From assembly GCA_963732405.1 (NCBI GenBank), contig CAVSZG010000001.1:496001-560000 (forward strand): DNA of 64,000 bases, in the 5' to 3' direction. Of this stretch, positions 1-8,153 are shown piece after piece. The translations under genes were made by a program, and so were the position numbers. Under the pieces are notes generated by a model that was not told the origin of the DNA, made no database searches, and was given only the letters and a program-made list of their open reading frames with translations. Positions within the stretch are counted from its first letter, which is position 1. Every line of letters begins with the position of its first letter. Origin of the DNA: JAUIAI01 sp963732405. Lineage in GTDB: Bacteria > Pseudomonadota > Gammaproteobacteria > Burkholderiales > Burkholderiaceae_E.

Positions 1-911
1 GTGCCTTCGTCGTGCTGCTCGGCCCGACCGGGGCCGGCAAGACAACCACCCTGCGGCTCATCGCCGGCCTCGATCAACCCGATGTCGGTGACGTCCGGAT
101 TGATGGCCAGAGCATGCGAGGCGCGAGCCCGGCGCAGCGCAATGTCGCGATGGTCTTTCAGCAGTATTCGTTGTATCCCCATCTGACCGTGCGACAGAAT
201 CTGGCGTTTCCGCTGCGCAGTCCGCTATCCACATTGAGCCCGATGCAGATCGGGCAACGTGTCAATGAGGTCGCGCAGATCCTGCAGATTCACCACAAGC
301 TGGACAACAAGGCCACCCGGTTGTCCGGTGGAGAAATGCAACGGGTGTCGATCGGCCGCGCTCTGGTCAGAAATCCATCGATCTATCTCATGGATGAACC
401 CTTGTCCTCGCTGGATGCCAAACTGCGGGCTGATCTGCGGATCGAGCTCAAGGCGATCCACGCCAACTCGGGCGCGACCTTGTTGTATGTCACCCATGAT
501 CAGACCGAGGCCATGACCATGGCGACTCATATCGGCGTGCTCGAGCAGGGTCGGCTGACCCAGTTCGGTTCGCCGCGTGACATCTACGAGAATCCGGTGA
601 GCGTGTCGGCCGCCAGTCGGCTGGGCCAGCCCAGAATCAATCTGCTGCCGGCCGATCTGTTCGGTCCTGCTCCATCCGGCGCCCACACGATCGGACTGCG
701 ACCCGAACAGATCCGGCAAGGTCAGGGTCAGGCGTCAACGGTGACCCGTGTCGAACATCTGGGTGATCAGACCCGGCTTCACTTGTCGTTCAAGCAACAT
801 GACATCATCACGGTCACGGATGCGCACACTCCGTTGGTCGCGGGCGATGTCGTCAGCATCAACCCCGACCGGCCGTTCTACTTCGATGCGAACGGTGCCC
901 GGATAACCTAA
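1..911 (+). CDS. Sugar/glycerol-type ABC transporter ATP-binding protein (5' end outside window)
   Basis: MalK/UgpC-type importer ATPase cut by the window edge; the reading frame is open from base 3. The Walker A motif GPTGAGKTT is encoded at about bases 21-47, followed by the Q-loop (FQQYSLYPH), the signature LSGGEMQR, Walker B (IYLMDEPLSSLD) and the switch histidine (VTHDQTEA). A C-terminal TOBE-like regulatory domain follows (GLRPEQIR). The stop codon lies 14 bases before the start of the dihydroxyacetone kinase gene, so the two are probably cotranscribed. That points to uptake of glycerol, dihydroxyacetone or a related polyol, but the substrate is inferred only from context. The missing N-terminus should be only some tens of residues, judging from the position of Walker A. 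Confidence 0.93.
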   Translation, partial: AFVVLLGPTGAGKTTTLRLIAGLDQPDVGDVRIDGQSMRGASPAQRNVAMVFQQYSLYPHLTVRQNLAFPLRSPLSTLSPMQIGQRVNEVAQILQIHHKLDNKATRLSGGEMQRVSIGRALVRNPSIYLMDEPLSSLDAKLRADLRIELKAIHANSGATLLYVTHDQTEAMTMATHIGVLEQGRLTQFGSPRDIYENPVSVSAASRLGQPRINLLPADLFGPAPSGAHTIGLRPEQIRQGQGQASTVTRVEHLGDQTRLHLSFKQHDIITVTDAHTPLVAGDVVSINPDRPFYFDANGARIT

Positions 912-925
912 TCGGAGTGGCTCGC

Positions 926-2548
926 ATGGCTCAGTTCATCAACCGCAGGGAAAGTCTCGTCACCGAAGCCATTGATGGCCTGGTCGCCGCTTCGGGTGGC
1001 CGGCTCGCACGGCTGGACGGTTATCCGCACATCCGCGTCGTGGTTCGTAACGACTGGGACAAATCGCGCGTGGCCCTGGTGTCGGGCGGCGGATCCGGCC
1101 ACGAGCCTTCCCATGCCGGCTTTGTCGGCGAGGGAATGCTCACGGCGGCCGTCTGCGGCGACGTATTCGCCTCGCCGAGCGTGGACGCGGTGCTTGCCGG
1201 CATTCTGGCCGTGACGGGTTCGCCGGGCTGCCTGCTCATCGTGAAGAACTACACGGGCGACCGGCTCAACTTCGGCCTGGCGGCCGAGCGGGCCAAGGCC
1301 TTTGGTCGGCGCGTCGAGATCGTCATTGTCGACGACGATATCGCCCTGCCCGATCTGCCCCAGGCACGCGGCCTCGCCGGCACCTTGTTCGTGCACAAAT
1401 TGGCGGGTGCCATGGCGCAGAATGGCGCCGATCTGGCGACGATTGCGGCGGCCGCCCGGCGCGTCATCACGCGCACACGCAGCATCGGCATGTCGCTGGA
1501 TACCTGCACGATTCCCGGCTCACCCAAAGAAGCGCGCATTCCCGAGGGCATGGCGGAATTGGGCCTGGGCATCCATGGCGAGGCCGGCGTCGATCAGGTG
1601 AGGTTCGAAGGAGCTCGCCAGGCCATCGCGGCCGTGTCCGACAAGCTGCTCGCCACCATGTCCGATGCGCCCCATGTGGCCTTGCTGAACAATCTGGGGG
1701 GTGCCTCGGTGCTCGAGATGGCGGTATTGCTCAACGAGCTCAGGCTGGCACCGATCGGCGCGCGAATCACGAGGCTGATCGGCCCCGCCGCGATGATGAC
1801 CTCGCTGGACATGCGCGGTTTCTCGATCTCGGTCCTGCCAGCCCGGGCCGACGAAATCACCTTGCTCGAACAACCGACCGCGCTGTCGGCCTGGCCTGGT
1901 GTGTCGATGCTGACCGAGGTCACCCGACAGGCCCTGCCCGACGGGCTGGCGCCGATCACACCGATTGCGTCGGCCCATCAGCCCACGCGCGACTTTCTGA
2001 CCCGTTGCTGCGAACACCTGATCCAGGCGGAGGCCGATCTCAACGCACTCGATGCGAAGACTGGCGACGGCGACACCGGATCCACCCTCGCGGGCGCGGC
2101 ACGGGCGCTCATCCAGGCCATGGACCGGCTGCCACTGGCCGACCACACACAACTGTATCGGGCGATCGGGCTCGAGCTGAGTCAGACCATGGGCGGATCA
2201 TCCGGGGTTCTGCTGGCAATCTTTTTCGAAGCAATGGGCGACGCGGCATCCGGCGGATTGCCCTTGCCGCAGGCCTTGCGCGCCGGGCTGAACCGGCTGT
2301 GCGAGATCGGCGGTGCCAAGCCCGGCGACCGGACCCTGGTGGATGCCTTGTCGCCGGCTCTCGATGCGCTGGATCAGGGCATGGGGGCGGCGGCCAGGGC
2401 GGCGCGTCAGGGTGCTGAGCTGACCGCCACCATGACCCAGGCGAAGGCCGGCCGTGCCGCCTATGTCAGCGCCCGGCAGCTCGTCGGGCATACCGACCCG
2501 GGCGCCGAGGCGGTGGCCCGATTGTTCGAGCATCTCGCCGCCCGGTAA
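926..2548 (+). CDS. dhaKL: Fused ATP-dependent dihydroxyacetone kinase (DhaK-DhaL)
   Basis: Phosphorylates dihydroxyacetone to dihydroxyacetone phosphate in the cytoplasm. Residues about 1-330 are the DhaK domain, with the substrate-binding glycine loop (VSGGGSGHEPSHAGF) and the histidine that binds the substrate covalently, in GLGIHGEAG near residue 216. Residues about 350-540 are DhaL, with the Mg-ATP-binding aspartates in AKTGDGDTGSTL near residue 380. The fused layout (540 aa) is that of single-chain ATP-dependent kinases, not the PTS-dependent DhaKLM enzyme. An in-frame GTG exists at 917, but the ATG at 926 has a GGAG ribosome-binding site at 914-917 with good spacing. It follows the ABC ATPase gene closely and probably acts on what that transporter imports. 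Confidence 0.95.
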   Translation: MAQFINRRESLVTEAIDGLVAASGGRLARLDGYPHIRVVVRNDWDKSRVALVSGGGSGHEPSHAGFVGEGMLTAAVCGDVFASPSVDAVLAGILAVTGSPGCLLIVKNYTGDRLNFGLAAERAKAFGRRVEIVIVDDDIALPDLPQARGLAGTLFVHKLAGAMAQNGADLATIAAAARRVITRTRSIGMSLDTCTIPGSPKEARIPEGMAELGLGIHGEAGVDQVRFEGARQAIAAVSDKLLATMSDAPHVALLNNLGGASVLEMAVLLNELRLAPIGARITRLIGPAAMMTSLDMRGFSISVLPARADEITLLEQPTALSAWPGVSMLTEVTRQALPDGLAPITPIASAHQPTRDFLTRCCEHLIQAEADLNALDAKTGDGDTGSTLAGAARALIQAMDRLPLADHTQLYRAIGLELSQTMGGSSGVLLAIFFEAMGDAASGGLPLPQALRAGLNRLCEIGGAKPGDRTLVDALSPALDALDQGMGAAARAARQGAELTATMTQAKAGRAAYVSARQLVGHTDPGAEAVARLFEHLAAR

Positions 2549-2581
2549 CGCGAGGCCGTATCGCATTCCCCTGCCCGGCGA

Positions 2582-4060
2582 TCAGGGCAGCAGCACCTTG
2601 TCGATCACGTGGATCACGCCATTGGTGGCGGCGATATCGGTGGCGATGATGAGGGCCTGCCGATGGCGCGCATCGGTAATGCGAAGCTGCTGATCGATCG
2701 AGAAGCTCGCGCCATTGAGCGTCGTGATCGGCTGCCCGATCGGCACATCGTCCTTTCGCACGGCAGCCCCAAGCACATGATAGGTCAGCACCTGGGTGAG
2801 CAGATTCGTATCCGCGAGCAGAGCGTCCTTGGTCAGATGCAGCTCCGTGAGCAGCGCGGCGAAGGCGTCATTGGTGGGCGCAAACACCGTGAACGGTCCG
2901 GCTCCCGAGAGAGCCTCGACCAGATTCGCAGCCGTCAATGCCTCGACGAGCAGGCTGAACTGCGGATCGCCCAGCGCGATATCGACGATCGACTGGCCCG
3001 ACGGTGCCGGTAAGGGTGCCGGCATCTGCATCGCGGCCGGCAGGATCACTTTGTCGATCACATGCACGACACCATTGGTCGCCAGAACGTCCGTGGCGAT
3101 GATGCCGGCCTGACGACCTCGCTCATCGGTTATCGACAGGGTCGAATCCACCTGGAAACTGCCACCTTGCACGGTCGTGATCCCGGTATTCAGTGGCACC
3201 TCGGCCTTGAGCACCCGACCCGGCACGACGTGATAGGTCAGCACCTGGGTGAGCAGTTCCGTATCCGCGAGCAAGGCCTCCTTGGTCACCCCGAGCTCGT
3301 CGAGCAGATTCGCGAACGCCTGATTGGTTGGTGCAAAGACCGTGATGGGCCCCTCGCCTGACAACACATCGACCAGACGCGCTGCCACTACCGCCTCGAC
3401 CAGGATGCTGAAGTCGCTGCCGGCCTGCGCAATGCCGACCACGGTCTTGTCGGCCGGCAGGATCACCTTGTCGATCACATGGATCACGGCATTGTCCGCC
3501 ATGACGTCCGTGGCAATGATGCCGGCGTCGCGTCCCTGACCGTCGTTGACCGTCAACCGGCCATCGGCGGCGACATCGATGCTGAATACGTCGCCCGACA
3601 AGGGCACGATCGGCTTGCCCGCAGGAATGTCGGCTGCCTTCACTGTCCGGGCCACGACGTGATACGTGAGTACCTTGGTCAGGCGCTCCGTATCGGCAAA
3701 CAATGAGTCCTTGGTCACGCCGAGTTCATCGAGCAGGCTGGCGAACGCGTCGTTGGTGGGCGCGAAAATGGTGAAGGGTCCACCATTGGCCAGCGTGTCG
3801 GTGAGGCCAGCCGCCACCACCGCTTCGACGAGGATCGACAGATTGGCCTGGGCGCTGGCGACATCGACGGCATTGTTGCGGGCTGCCGGGGGATCGGCGG
3901 GTGATGGTGTGTCGGTTGACCCGGGTGCAGGCGCCGTGACGGGAGGACCGGCCGGATCGGCACCGACCGGCGTGTCGGCGGTGGTGTCATTGTCACTGCC
4001 ACAGGCGGCCAGGACAGCCAGGGACAATGCCGCCAGCAGGCGGCGTGAAGTGAGAAGCAT
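2582..4060 (-). CDS. Secreted lipoprotein with three fasciclin (FAS1) domains
   Basis: A 492-aa exported protein. The N-terminus (MLLTSRRLLAALSLAVLAAC) is a lipoprotein signal peptide with the lipobox LAAC, followed by a Pro/Thr-rich linker. Three FAS1 domains of about 140 residues follow, each with the marks of the fold: FTIFAPTNDAFA-like and TYHVV/TYHVL near the middle and GVIHVIDKVLLP-like at the end. FAS1 domains are usually adhesion modules at the cell surface or in matrix; no enzyme activity is expected. The longest reading frame starts at a TTG at 4141, but the ATG at 4060 has a strong GGAGGAAG site and begins exactly at the signal peptide. The gene converges with dhaKL and ends 33 bases from it. 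Confidence 0.93.
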   Translation of the reverse strand: MLLTSRRLLAALSLAVLAACGSDNDTTADTPVGADPAGPPVTAPAPGSTDTPSPADPPAARNNAVDVASAQANLSILVEAVVAAGLTDTLANGGPFTIFAPTNDAFASLLDELGVTKDSLFADTERLTKVLTYHVVARTVKAADIPAGKPIVPLSGDVFSIDVAADGRLTVNDGQGRDAGIIATDVMADNAVIHVIDKVILPADKTVVGIAQAGSDFSILVEAVVAARLVDVLSGEGPITVFAPTNQAFANLLDELGVTKEALLADTELLTQVLTYHVVPGRVLKAEVPLNTGITTVQGGSFQVDSTLSITDERGRQAGIIATDVLATNGVVHVIDKVILPAAMQMPAPLPAPSGQSIVDIALGDPQFSLLVEALTAANLVEALSGAGPFTVFAPTNDAFAALLTELHLTKDALLADTNLLTQVLTYHVLGAAVRKDDVPIGQPITTLNGASFSIDQQLRITDARHRQALIIATDIAATNGVIHVIDKVLLP

Positions 4061-4154
4061 GGACTTCCTCCGGATTGGAATCGTTGGGATGCAGCGGCGC
4101 TCCAGCCGGGTCAGGGTCAGTTTCTGACCAGGTGGATTCAATATGTGCCTATAT

Positions 4155-4179
4155 AGTCATGATATGACTTTATGAGTCA
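4155..4179. promoter_or_regulatory. Overlapping inverted repeats upstream of the FAS1 gene
   Basis: AGTCAT-GAT-ATGACT (4155-4169) overlaps TGACT-TTATG-AGTCA (4165-4179). The block is AT-rich in GC-rich surroundings and lies about 95-120 bases upstream of the FAS1 start, where a promoter or operator is expected. No regulator can be assigned. Confidence 0.4.
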
Positions 4180-4270
4180 ATCGCCACTTATCCCCTGAAT
4201 CTGCCCGGGGGCATTCAGGTTATCCGCCCCTCGACCCGCCCCCACGACTGCTCTATGGCCCGAATCTGGC

Positions 4271-4350
4271 CCGGATTCATGACGCACGTAATCGCCGATG
4301 AGCAATGAGCCCACCCCGAATACCGTGGTCGGCGGGGTTTCATCGTCCAG
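4271..4350 (-). pseudogene. Fragment of an intradiol dioxygenase C-terminal coding region
   Basis: Bases 4271-4325 match bases 19199-19253, inside the intact hydroxyquinol-type dioxygenase gene, at all but 3 of 55 positions. The minus-strand translation contains VFGVGSLLIGDYVRHESG, against VFGVRSSLIGDYVRHESG in the intact gene. Both flanks lose similarity quickly and there is no start, iron-binding site or proper end. It is a shard of a second, now lost, dioxygenase gene or a small duplicated patch. It cannot make a working enzyme. Confidence 0.6.
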
Positions 4351-4436
4351 ACGCACGACCTGCACGAGAGCCTGGCCGCGATCCGCAAAGTGGTCGCCAT
4401 CTGCCGGATTCAGGTCCGTTGGCCGATGTCGGCTTC

Positions 4437-4841
4437 TCAGCCGAAGTTGAGCGGCTTGCCGCGAATGTCGAACGGCAGGAAGTTCTCGACGCTGCCGGAA
4501 TTGATCGACTCGACCATGCGTTGCAGTGGCCCTTCAGCATCCACATCCGTCGGAGTGCGGCCGGCGCCGCCCGACAGCGCCGCGACGAAAACGACGTCCC
4601 AGGCCGGCCCGGCGCGCCGCGACTCTTCGACCAGGGCGTCGAACGAGGTCAGTTCTTCGGGCGACTTGTCCACGCACATCAGGGGGGTCAGCGTGCCACC
4701 TTTGCCGGCCTTGAAGCGGGCCCGCTGCGCGGGCGTCGCGTTGGGTGCCAGGCCAGCCTTGGTGAAGACGAACAGCAAGCGCTGGGGCTCAGATTGCTCG
4801 CGCGCCGAGCGCAACAGTTCATCGAAATCGACAGTGATCAT
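4437..4841 (-). CDS. Conserved small protein of unknown function (often labelled 'ribonucleotide reductase subunit alpha')
   Basis: A 134-aa soluble protein beginning MITVDFDELLRSAREQ, with no signal peptide or membrane segment. From memory it resembles a proteobacterial family of about 130 aa with the phrases EPQRLLFVF, PLMCVDKSPEEL, SFDALVEESR and PLQRMVESI. Members carry the database name 'ribonucleotide reductase subunit alpha', but nothing here resembles NrdA: there are no active-site cysteines and no 10-stranded barrel length. A GAAGG site precedes the ATG. The gene stands alone in a decayed zone, but its reading frame is intact. I do not know its function. Confidence 0.75.
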   Translation of the reverse strand: MITVDFDELLRSAREQSEPQRLLFVFTKAGLAPNATPAQRARFKAGKGGTLTPLMCVDKSPEELTSFDALVEESRRAGPAWDVVFVAALSGGAGRTPTDVDAEGPLQRMVESINSGSVENFLPFDIRGKPLNFG

Positions 4842-5399
4842 GGCAACCTTCGGTTGATGGTTGATGCTTTCCGGTCAAAAGGCTCACCAGCCGAAACCGG
4901 GCACTCATGCCGATATCAACCCGGTTCAGATCGCGACACACTTATCCGTTGGAAACGCTGTGGTGAGCAGGTCGTGCGGCTGCGCAACGCCCGAGCTAAC
5001 GGCATTCCTTTGCGTCGCGGCCCAGTTTGCGGCTCCGCGTGATTGACGGAATGCCAGCGGGAATTTCACCTGAAAATATCTACAGACCCTGCAATAACCA
5101 TTTCAACTCAATTGCGGCCAGACGCTGGTGCACTGGGCACGATGCGCGCCCGAAATTTCAGCGGCGCACTCGAGCACGCCGCAGCGAACCAGCCTGATCG
5201 GCGGATCGGTGCGAAAACGAGGGCACGCCGGGACATTCAGTTCACTTCCTGGGTGGTTCACGGTCGCGACCATCGGGGGGCAGCCAGGGAAACTTGATTC
5301 CCCGATGACCGCAGCCGTCAATCCGTCGCGGTCGCTGTTCAGCATGACGTTGCAGCCAGGTCAGTACGCGCTGAACGAGCGCGAAAACGCAAAGGTCAT
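4842..5399. other. Gene-free stretch
   Basis: About 560 bases with no convincing gene. Several open frames of 60-80 codons exist on both strands (for example 5103-5345 minus), but none has a ribosome-binding site, a recognisable motif or convincing protein-like composition. Given the neighbours this is probably residue of lost mobile DNA. Confidence 0.5.
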
Positions 5400-5621
5400 T
5401 CAGCCTTTCGATCTCGAGTCGACCCTGTACAGAACTTCAAGGGCTGCATTCACGTCAGCATCGGCCACTCTGGTCAAAAACCGGGTTTGGGCATCAAAGT
5501 TGGCCAAGGCGACGGTCGCGAGCTCGTCGATCAGCTTGTTCACGCTGATATTGCTGGCCTTGGCCAATGCTTTCAGGCGTTGGTGCTTGTCGTCAGGCAG
5601 GCGGATGGTCAGAGTTGACAT
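5400..5621 (-). CDS. Ribbon-helix-helix antitoxin
   Basis: A 73-aa protein starting MSTLTIRLPDDKHQRLKAL, the standard N-terminal beta strand and helix of a CopG/Arc-type DNA-binding fold, followed by a toxin-contacting tail. The start at 5621 has a GGAGAG site; the frame stays open upstream to 5741 but without RHH-like sequence. It should bind and silence the PIN-domain nuclease encoded just upstream and repress their shared promoter. It begins inside the 3' end of the PIN gene (29-base overlap), so the toxin gene comes first, the reverse of the usual order. The toxin frame is broken, so this antitoxin may now be an orphan. Confidence 0.85.
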   Translation of the reverse strand: MSTLTIRLPDDKHQRLKALAKASNISVNKLIDELATVALANFDAQTRFLTRVADADVNAALEVLYRVDSRSKG

Positions 5622-6017
5622 CAAATCTCTCCAGACAAAGTTCCGGACGAAGGATCTTGATATGCGGGAAACGCCGCTCGCCACGTGCAAGGTCTCGAAT
5701 ATTCCGCGTGACGATTGCGGCGGCGCTTGCTGCCACGGCAAGTTCGACTAGATGGTTGTCGGCCTCGTCAGGGAGATTGGGACGCCAACCGAAGTACACA
5801 TCGACCCACTGGCATCGAGACAAAAAGGCGTTCAAGACCGTCGCGCGCTCGGACGGAGAGACCCCTGTGGCAGAGAACAGGCTGTCACGCCCGAACACAT
5901 CTTCATACTCGGTGTAGAGAGCGGCACCGACAACCGGTTGATACGCACCGGTCAGACAATGGCGAAGCACGCGACGCGGAGCGCCCCGACCAGAATGTTG
6001 GTATCGATCACTGGCAC
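5593..6017 (-). pseudogene. PIN-domain toxin, frameshifted near its N-terminus
   Basis: The main frame (5593-5970) encodes a PIN nuclease of the 'putative toxin component, PIN family' type: GAALYTEYEDVFGRD, then ELAVAASAAAIVTRNIRDL and HIKILRPE. It lacks the first strand carrying the catalytic Asp. That strand (VPVIDTNILVGALR, with the DTN motif) is encoded just upstream at 6017-5976 in a different frame that hits TGA soon after. The two halves join if one frame change is allowed between about 5970 and 5980. Intact, this would be an RNase of roughly 140 aa that cleaves RNA using Mg-binding acidic residues. As it stands the product lacks the first catalytic Asp and should be inactive, unless the indel is a sequencing error. 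Confidence 0.75.
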
Positions 6018-6139
6018 GGGTGCAAATGGCGTGAAAGCATCCACGCTATCAATTTGGCGCGTATCTTGCAATTCTCCATGGCTGCCGTGGCTGCCAGCAC
6101 AACGGCTACGAGCAACCCGTGAACACGAATATCAACCGG

Positions 6140-6232
6140 TTGCGCGCCAAGGTCGAGGCGCCGCCAGGGCCACGAACTGCGGCTCACCGTCACGGTCGCA
6201 CCGGTATACCCCATTGAGCACCAGGCAATGTA
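6140..6232 (-). pseudogene. IS91-family transposase fragment
   Basis: About 30 codons encoding HCLVLNGVYRCDRDGEPQFV, a conserved stretch from the middle of IS91-type HUH transposases. The same stretch, with a one-base deletion, occurs at about 46490-46560. No other part of the element is present here. It abuts the oxidoreductase fragment on its right. Confidence 0.5.
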
Positions 6233-6237
6233 TCAAG

Positions 6238-6600
6238 CCCGAGGCGGGCCTGTTGCTCAGTTCGCCTGCCAATGGCGACGACTGCGCACCACACGATGTG
6301 AATCCCGAGGAGCGGGACATCGCACTGGGCATCGACCGTATCCAGACCATGACCACACTGCGCATCCAGCGCCCCGAGCGCATCTGGGCCGGGCTGCGTA
6401 CCTTCTCGCCCGACGGCGCGCTCGTCGGCGGCTATGACGAACGCGCGCGGGGCGCCGTGCCCGACAGCACGGGATTGTCCAGCCGGCGCGCGCCATCGCC
6501 GCAATTGCTTCGCCCGCGATTCGCCTCTGCATGCCCAGATCGGATCGCGGCAGGCTTTCGCGCTTCAGTCGCCGATTTTTGGCCCGATCGAGTTGCCCGG
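6238..6600 (+). pseudogene. C-terminal remnant of an FAD-dependent (DAO-type) oxidoreductase
   Basis: In frame from 6238, PEAGLLLSSPANGDDCAPHD and then RIQRPERIWAGLRTFSPDG and ALVGGYDERA resemble the C-terminal part of D-amino-acid-oxidase-like FAD proteins, where the phrase 'WAGLRTFSPDG' sits in the FAD-binding end. After about 6450 the similarity breaks up. Continuing pieces can be guessed in other frames and the tail runs into the 3' end of the LacI gene. The N-terminal FAD-binding GxGxxG region is absent. No product is expected. Confidence 0.55.
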
Positions 6601-7590
6601 GACAAATACCGGCTTGAGCAGGACATGCCTGGTGTCCAGCGTGCCGCCATTGACAAGGGTCAGCAGCATTTCGGCCATCGTGCGACCCGCCTGCTCTGCG
6701 GTCGGCTGTTCGATGGCGGCGATTCGCTGACCGACCAGCAGATTGTCGGTCGACAGCCCGTCGTACACCAGCAATGACATCGATTTTCCGATCACCACCT
6801 GGCTATCCAGCATGGCCCGTGCAACGCCCACGCCACAGAGGTTGTTGTCGACGATGACGGCAGTCGGCCATCTTGCGAGCGCGAACAACCTCAGCGCCGC
6901 CGCGTATCCGCCGAGCCTGGAGAAGCCGCCGGCAATCACGCGATTCGGATCGACGGCGATTCCTGCATCCTGCATCGCGCGCTGATAGCCCGCATGTCGC
7001 TGGAATGCGAAGTTCAAGTCCAGCGGGGCGTGCACATAGGCGATATCGCGATGACCATGCGCCAGCAACGCGCGTACGGCCATCATCGTTCCGGCTTCGT
7101 TGTCGAAGTCCAGCCAGGCGATGTCATCGCAATCCGCTGTGCGACCGTGCGCCACGAAAGGCAGCCCGGACTTGCGCAGGAATTCGATGCGCGGATCCGC
7201 CATTCGAGTCCGCGACACGATCATGCCATCCACGCGACGTCCCTCCACGAGGCGCCGATAGACGCGCATTTCGCTCCGCTCTCGCGCTGGGGTGATCAAA
7301 AGATCCTTGTCGACACCTTCCAGAAATTCGGACATTCCCTTGAGGATTTCGAGGAATCGCGGGTCGCCCAGATCGCCGTCATCGATCGGATACACGATGC
7401 CGATCGCGTCCGCTTGGCCTCGCGCGAGTCGTCGCGCGACCGGATTGGGCTGGTAGCCCAACTCCTCCGCCATGCGGGAAACCCGCTCCCGTGTTGTCTC
7501 GCTGACGTCCGAGTAACCGTTGATCGCACGGCTGACGGTGGTCTGGGACAAGCCGAGTCGGGCAGCGAGTTCTTTTAGATCGACAGGCAA
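6565..7590 (-). CDS. LacI-family transcriptional regulator of the alpha-glucoside locus
   Basis: About 341 aa. Residues 1-55 form the LacI DNA-binding domain: the helix-turn-helix LKELAARLGLSQTTVSRAIN and the hinge helix LGYQPNPVARRLARG. The periplasmic-binding-protein-like sensor domain follows (residues about 60-340). The likely start is TTG at 7590, giving LPVDLKELAARL, since LacI proteins begin a few residues before the HTH. The open frame runs to 7710 without LacI-like sequence, and no good ribosome-binding site is visible, so the start is uncertain. The gene lies downstream of, and in the same direction as, the porin-to-ATPase operon. The CAAAGCGCTTTG palindromes at 15.5-15.7 kb are the expected operators. 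The inducer is probably sucrose, another alpha-glucoside, or a product. Confidence 0.9.
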   Translation of the reverse strand: MPVDLKELAARLGLSQTTVSRAINGYSDVSETTRERVSRMAEELGYQPNPVARRLARGQADAIGIVYPIDDGDLGDPRFLEILKGMSEFLEGVDKDLLITPARERSEMRVYRRLVEGRRVDGMIVSRTRMADPRIEFLRKSGLPFVAHGRTADCDDIAWLDFDNEAGTMMAVRALLAHGHRDIAYVHAPLDLNFAFQRHAGYQRAMQDAGIAVDPNRVIAGGFSRLGGYAAALRLFALARWPTAVIVDNNLCGVGVARAMLDSQVVIGKSMSLLVYDGLSTDNLLVGQRIAAIEQPTAEQAGRTMAEMLLTLVNGGTLDTRHVLLKPVFVPGNSIGPKIGD

Positions 7591-7786
7591 AATTGGGAAG
7601 AGGTGGAATTCGTTTGCGCAGGGGATTTTCACACGCAATTCGGGCGTGTGGTGCCAGATTGACGGAACACCGGGAAACTCGGGGCCGAACCGACGGACGC
7701 GTCTTGACACTCACGTGGCGCAGCGCCATACTGCACTGCAACAAAATCTCCTTTAACCCTCCTTCGTCGTTCCCCCTCGCTGAGTC

Positions 7787-8032
7787 ATGAACCTCATCGC
7801 CACCTACCTGCTGTCTGCATTCCACCGCGAAGAAAAAGCATTCCTGCCGTCGATCAGTCGACTGATGGCGACAATCGCCCGCCGGATCGCCACCGTAAGC
7901 GACGCGCCTCGCACGGACGCCGCTTGGCTGATTGCGTGCGCCAGTCAATACCAGGCCACTCAGCCCTCCTTTGCGGACGACCTGCTGGCCACCGCAGCGG
8001 CTGCGCAACCCCCAGGGCGTGCACAAGGCTGA
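7787..8032 (+). CDS. Hypothetical protein, 81 aa
   Basis: A small open frame starting MNLIATYLLSAFHREEKAF. It is mostly helical in composition and Ala-rich at the end, with no signal or membrane segment and no motif I recognise. It lies in the gap between the LacI gene and the ABC ATPase gene, on the opposite strand to both. No clear ribosome-binding site precedes the ATG. It could be real or a chance frame. Confidence 0.3.
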   Translation: MNLIATYLLSAFHREEKAFLPSISRLMATIARRIATVSDAPRTDAAWLIACASQYQATQPSFADDLLATAAAAQPPGRAQG

Positions 8033-8153
8033 GTGACGACGCCCACCCCCCCGAATCGGTGGGTGGGCAGTCGGTCAGCGGCCCGGTCGATCTTCGGCGA
8101 GGTCGTTGCCGGCGTTCGCAGCGCATTGACCGTCTCGGTCGGTCTGCCGGTTG

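Noticed and set aside
2582..4060. Tandem DNA repeats in the FAS1 gene
   Set aside because: The periodic similarity is explained by three homologous FAS1 domains, not by a mobile or regulatory repeat.
5103..5345. 80-codon minus-strand frame in the gene-free stretch left of the PIN/RHH pair
   Set aside because: No ribosome-binding site or recognisable motif; an equally long frame exists on the other strand.
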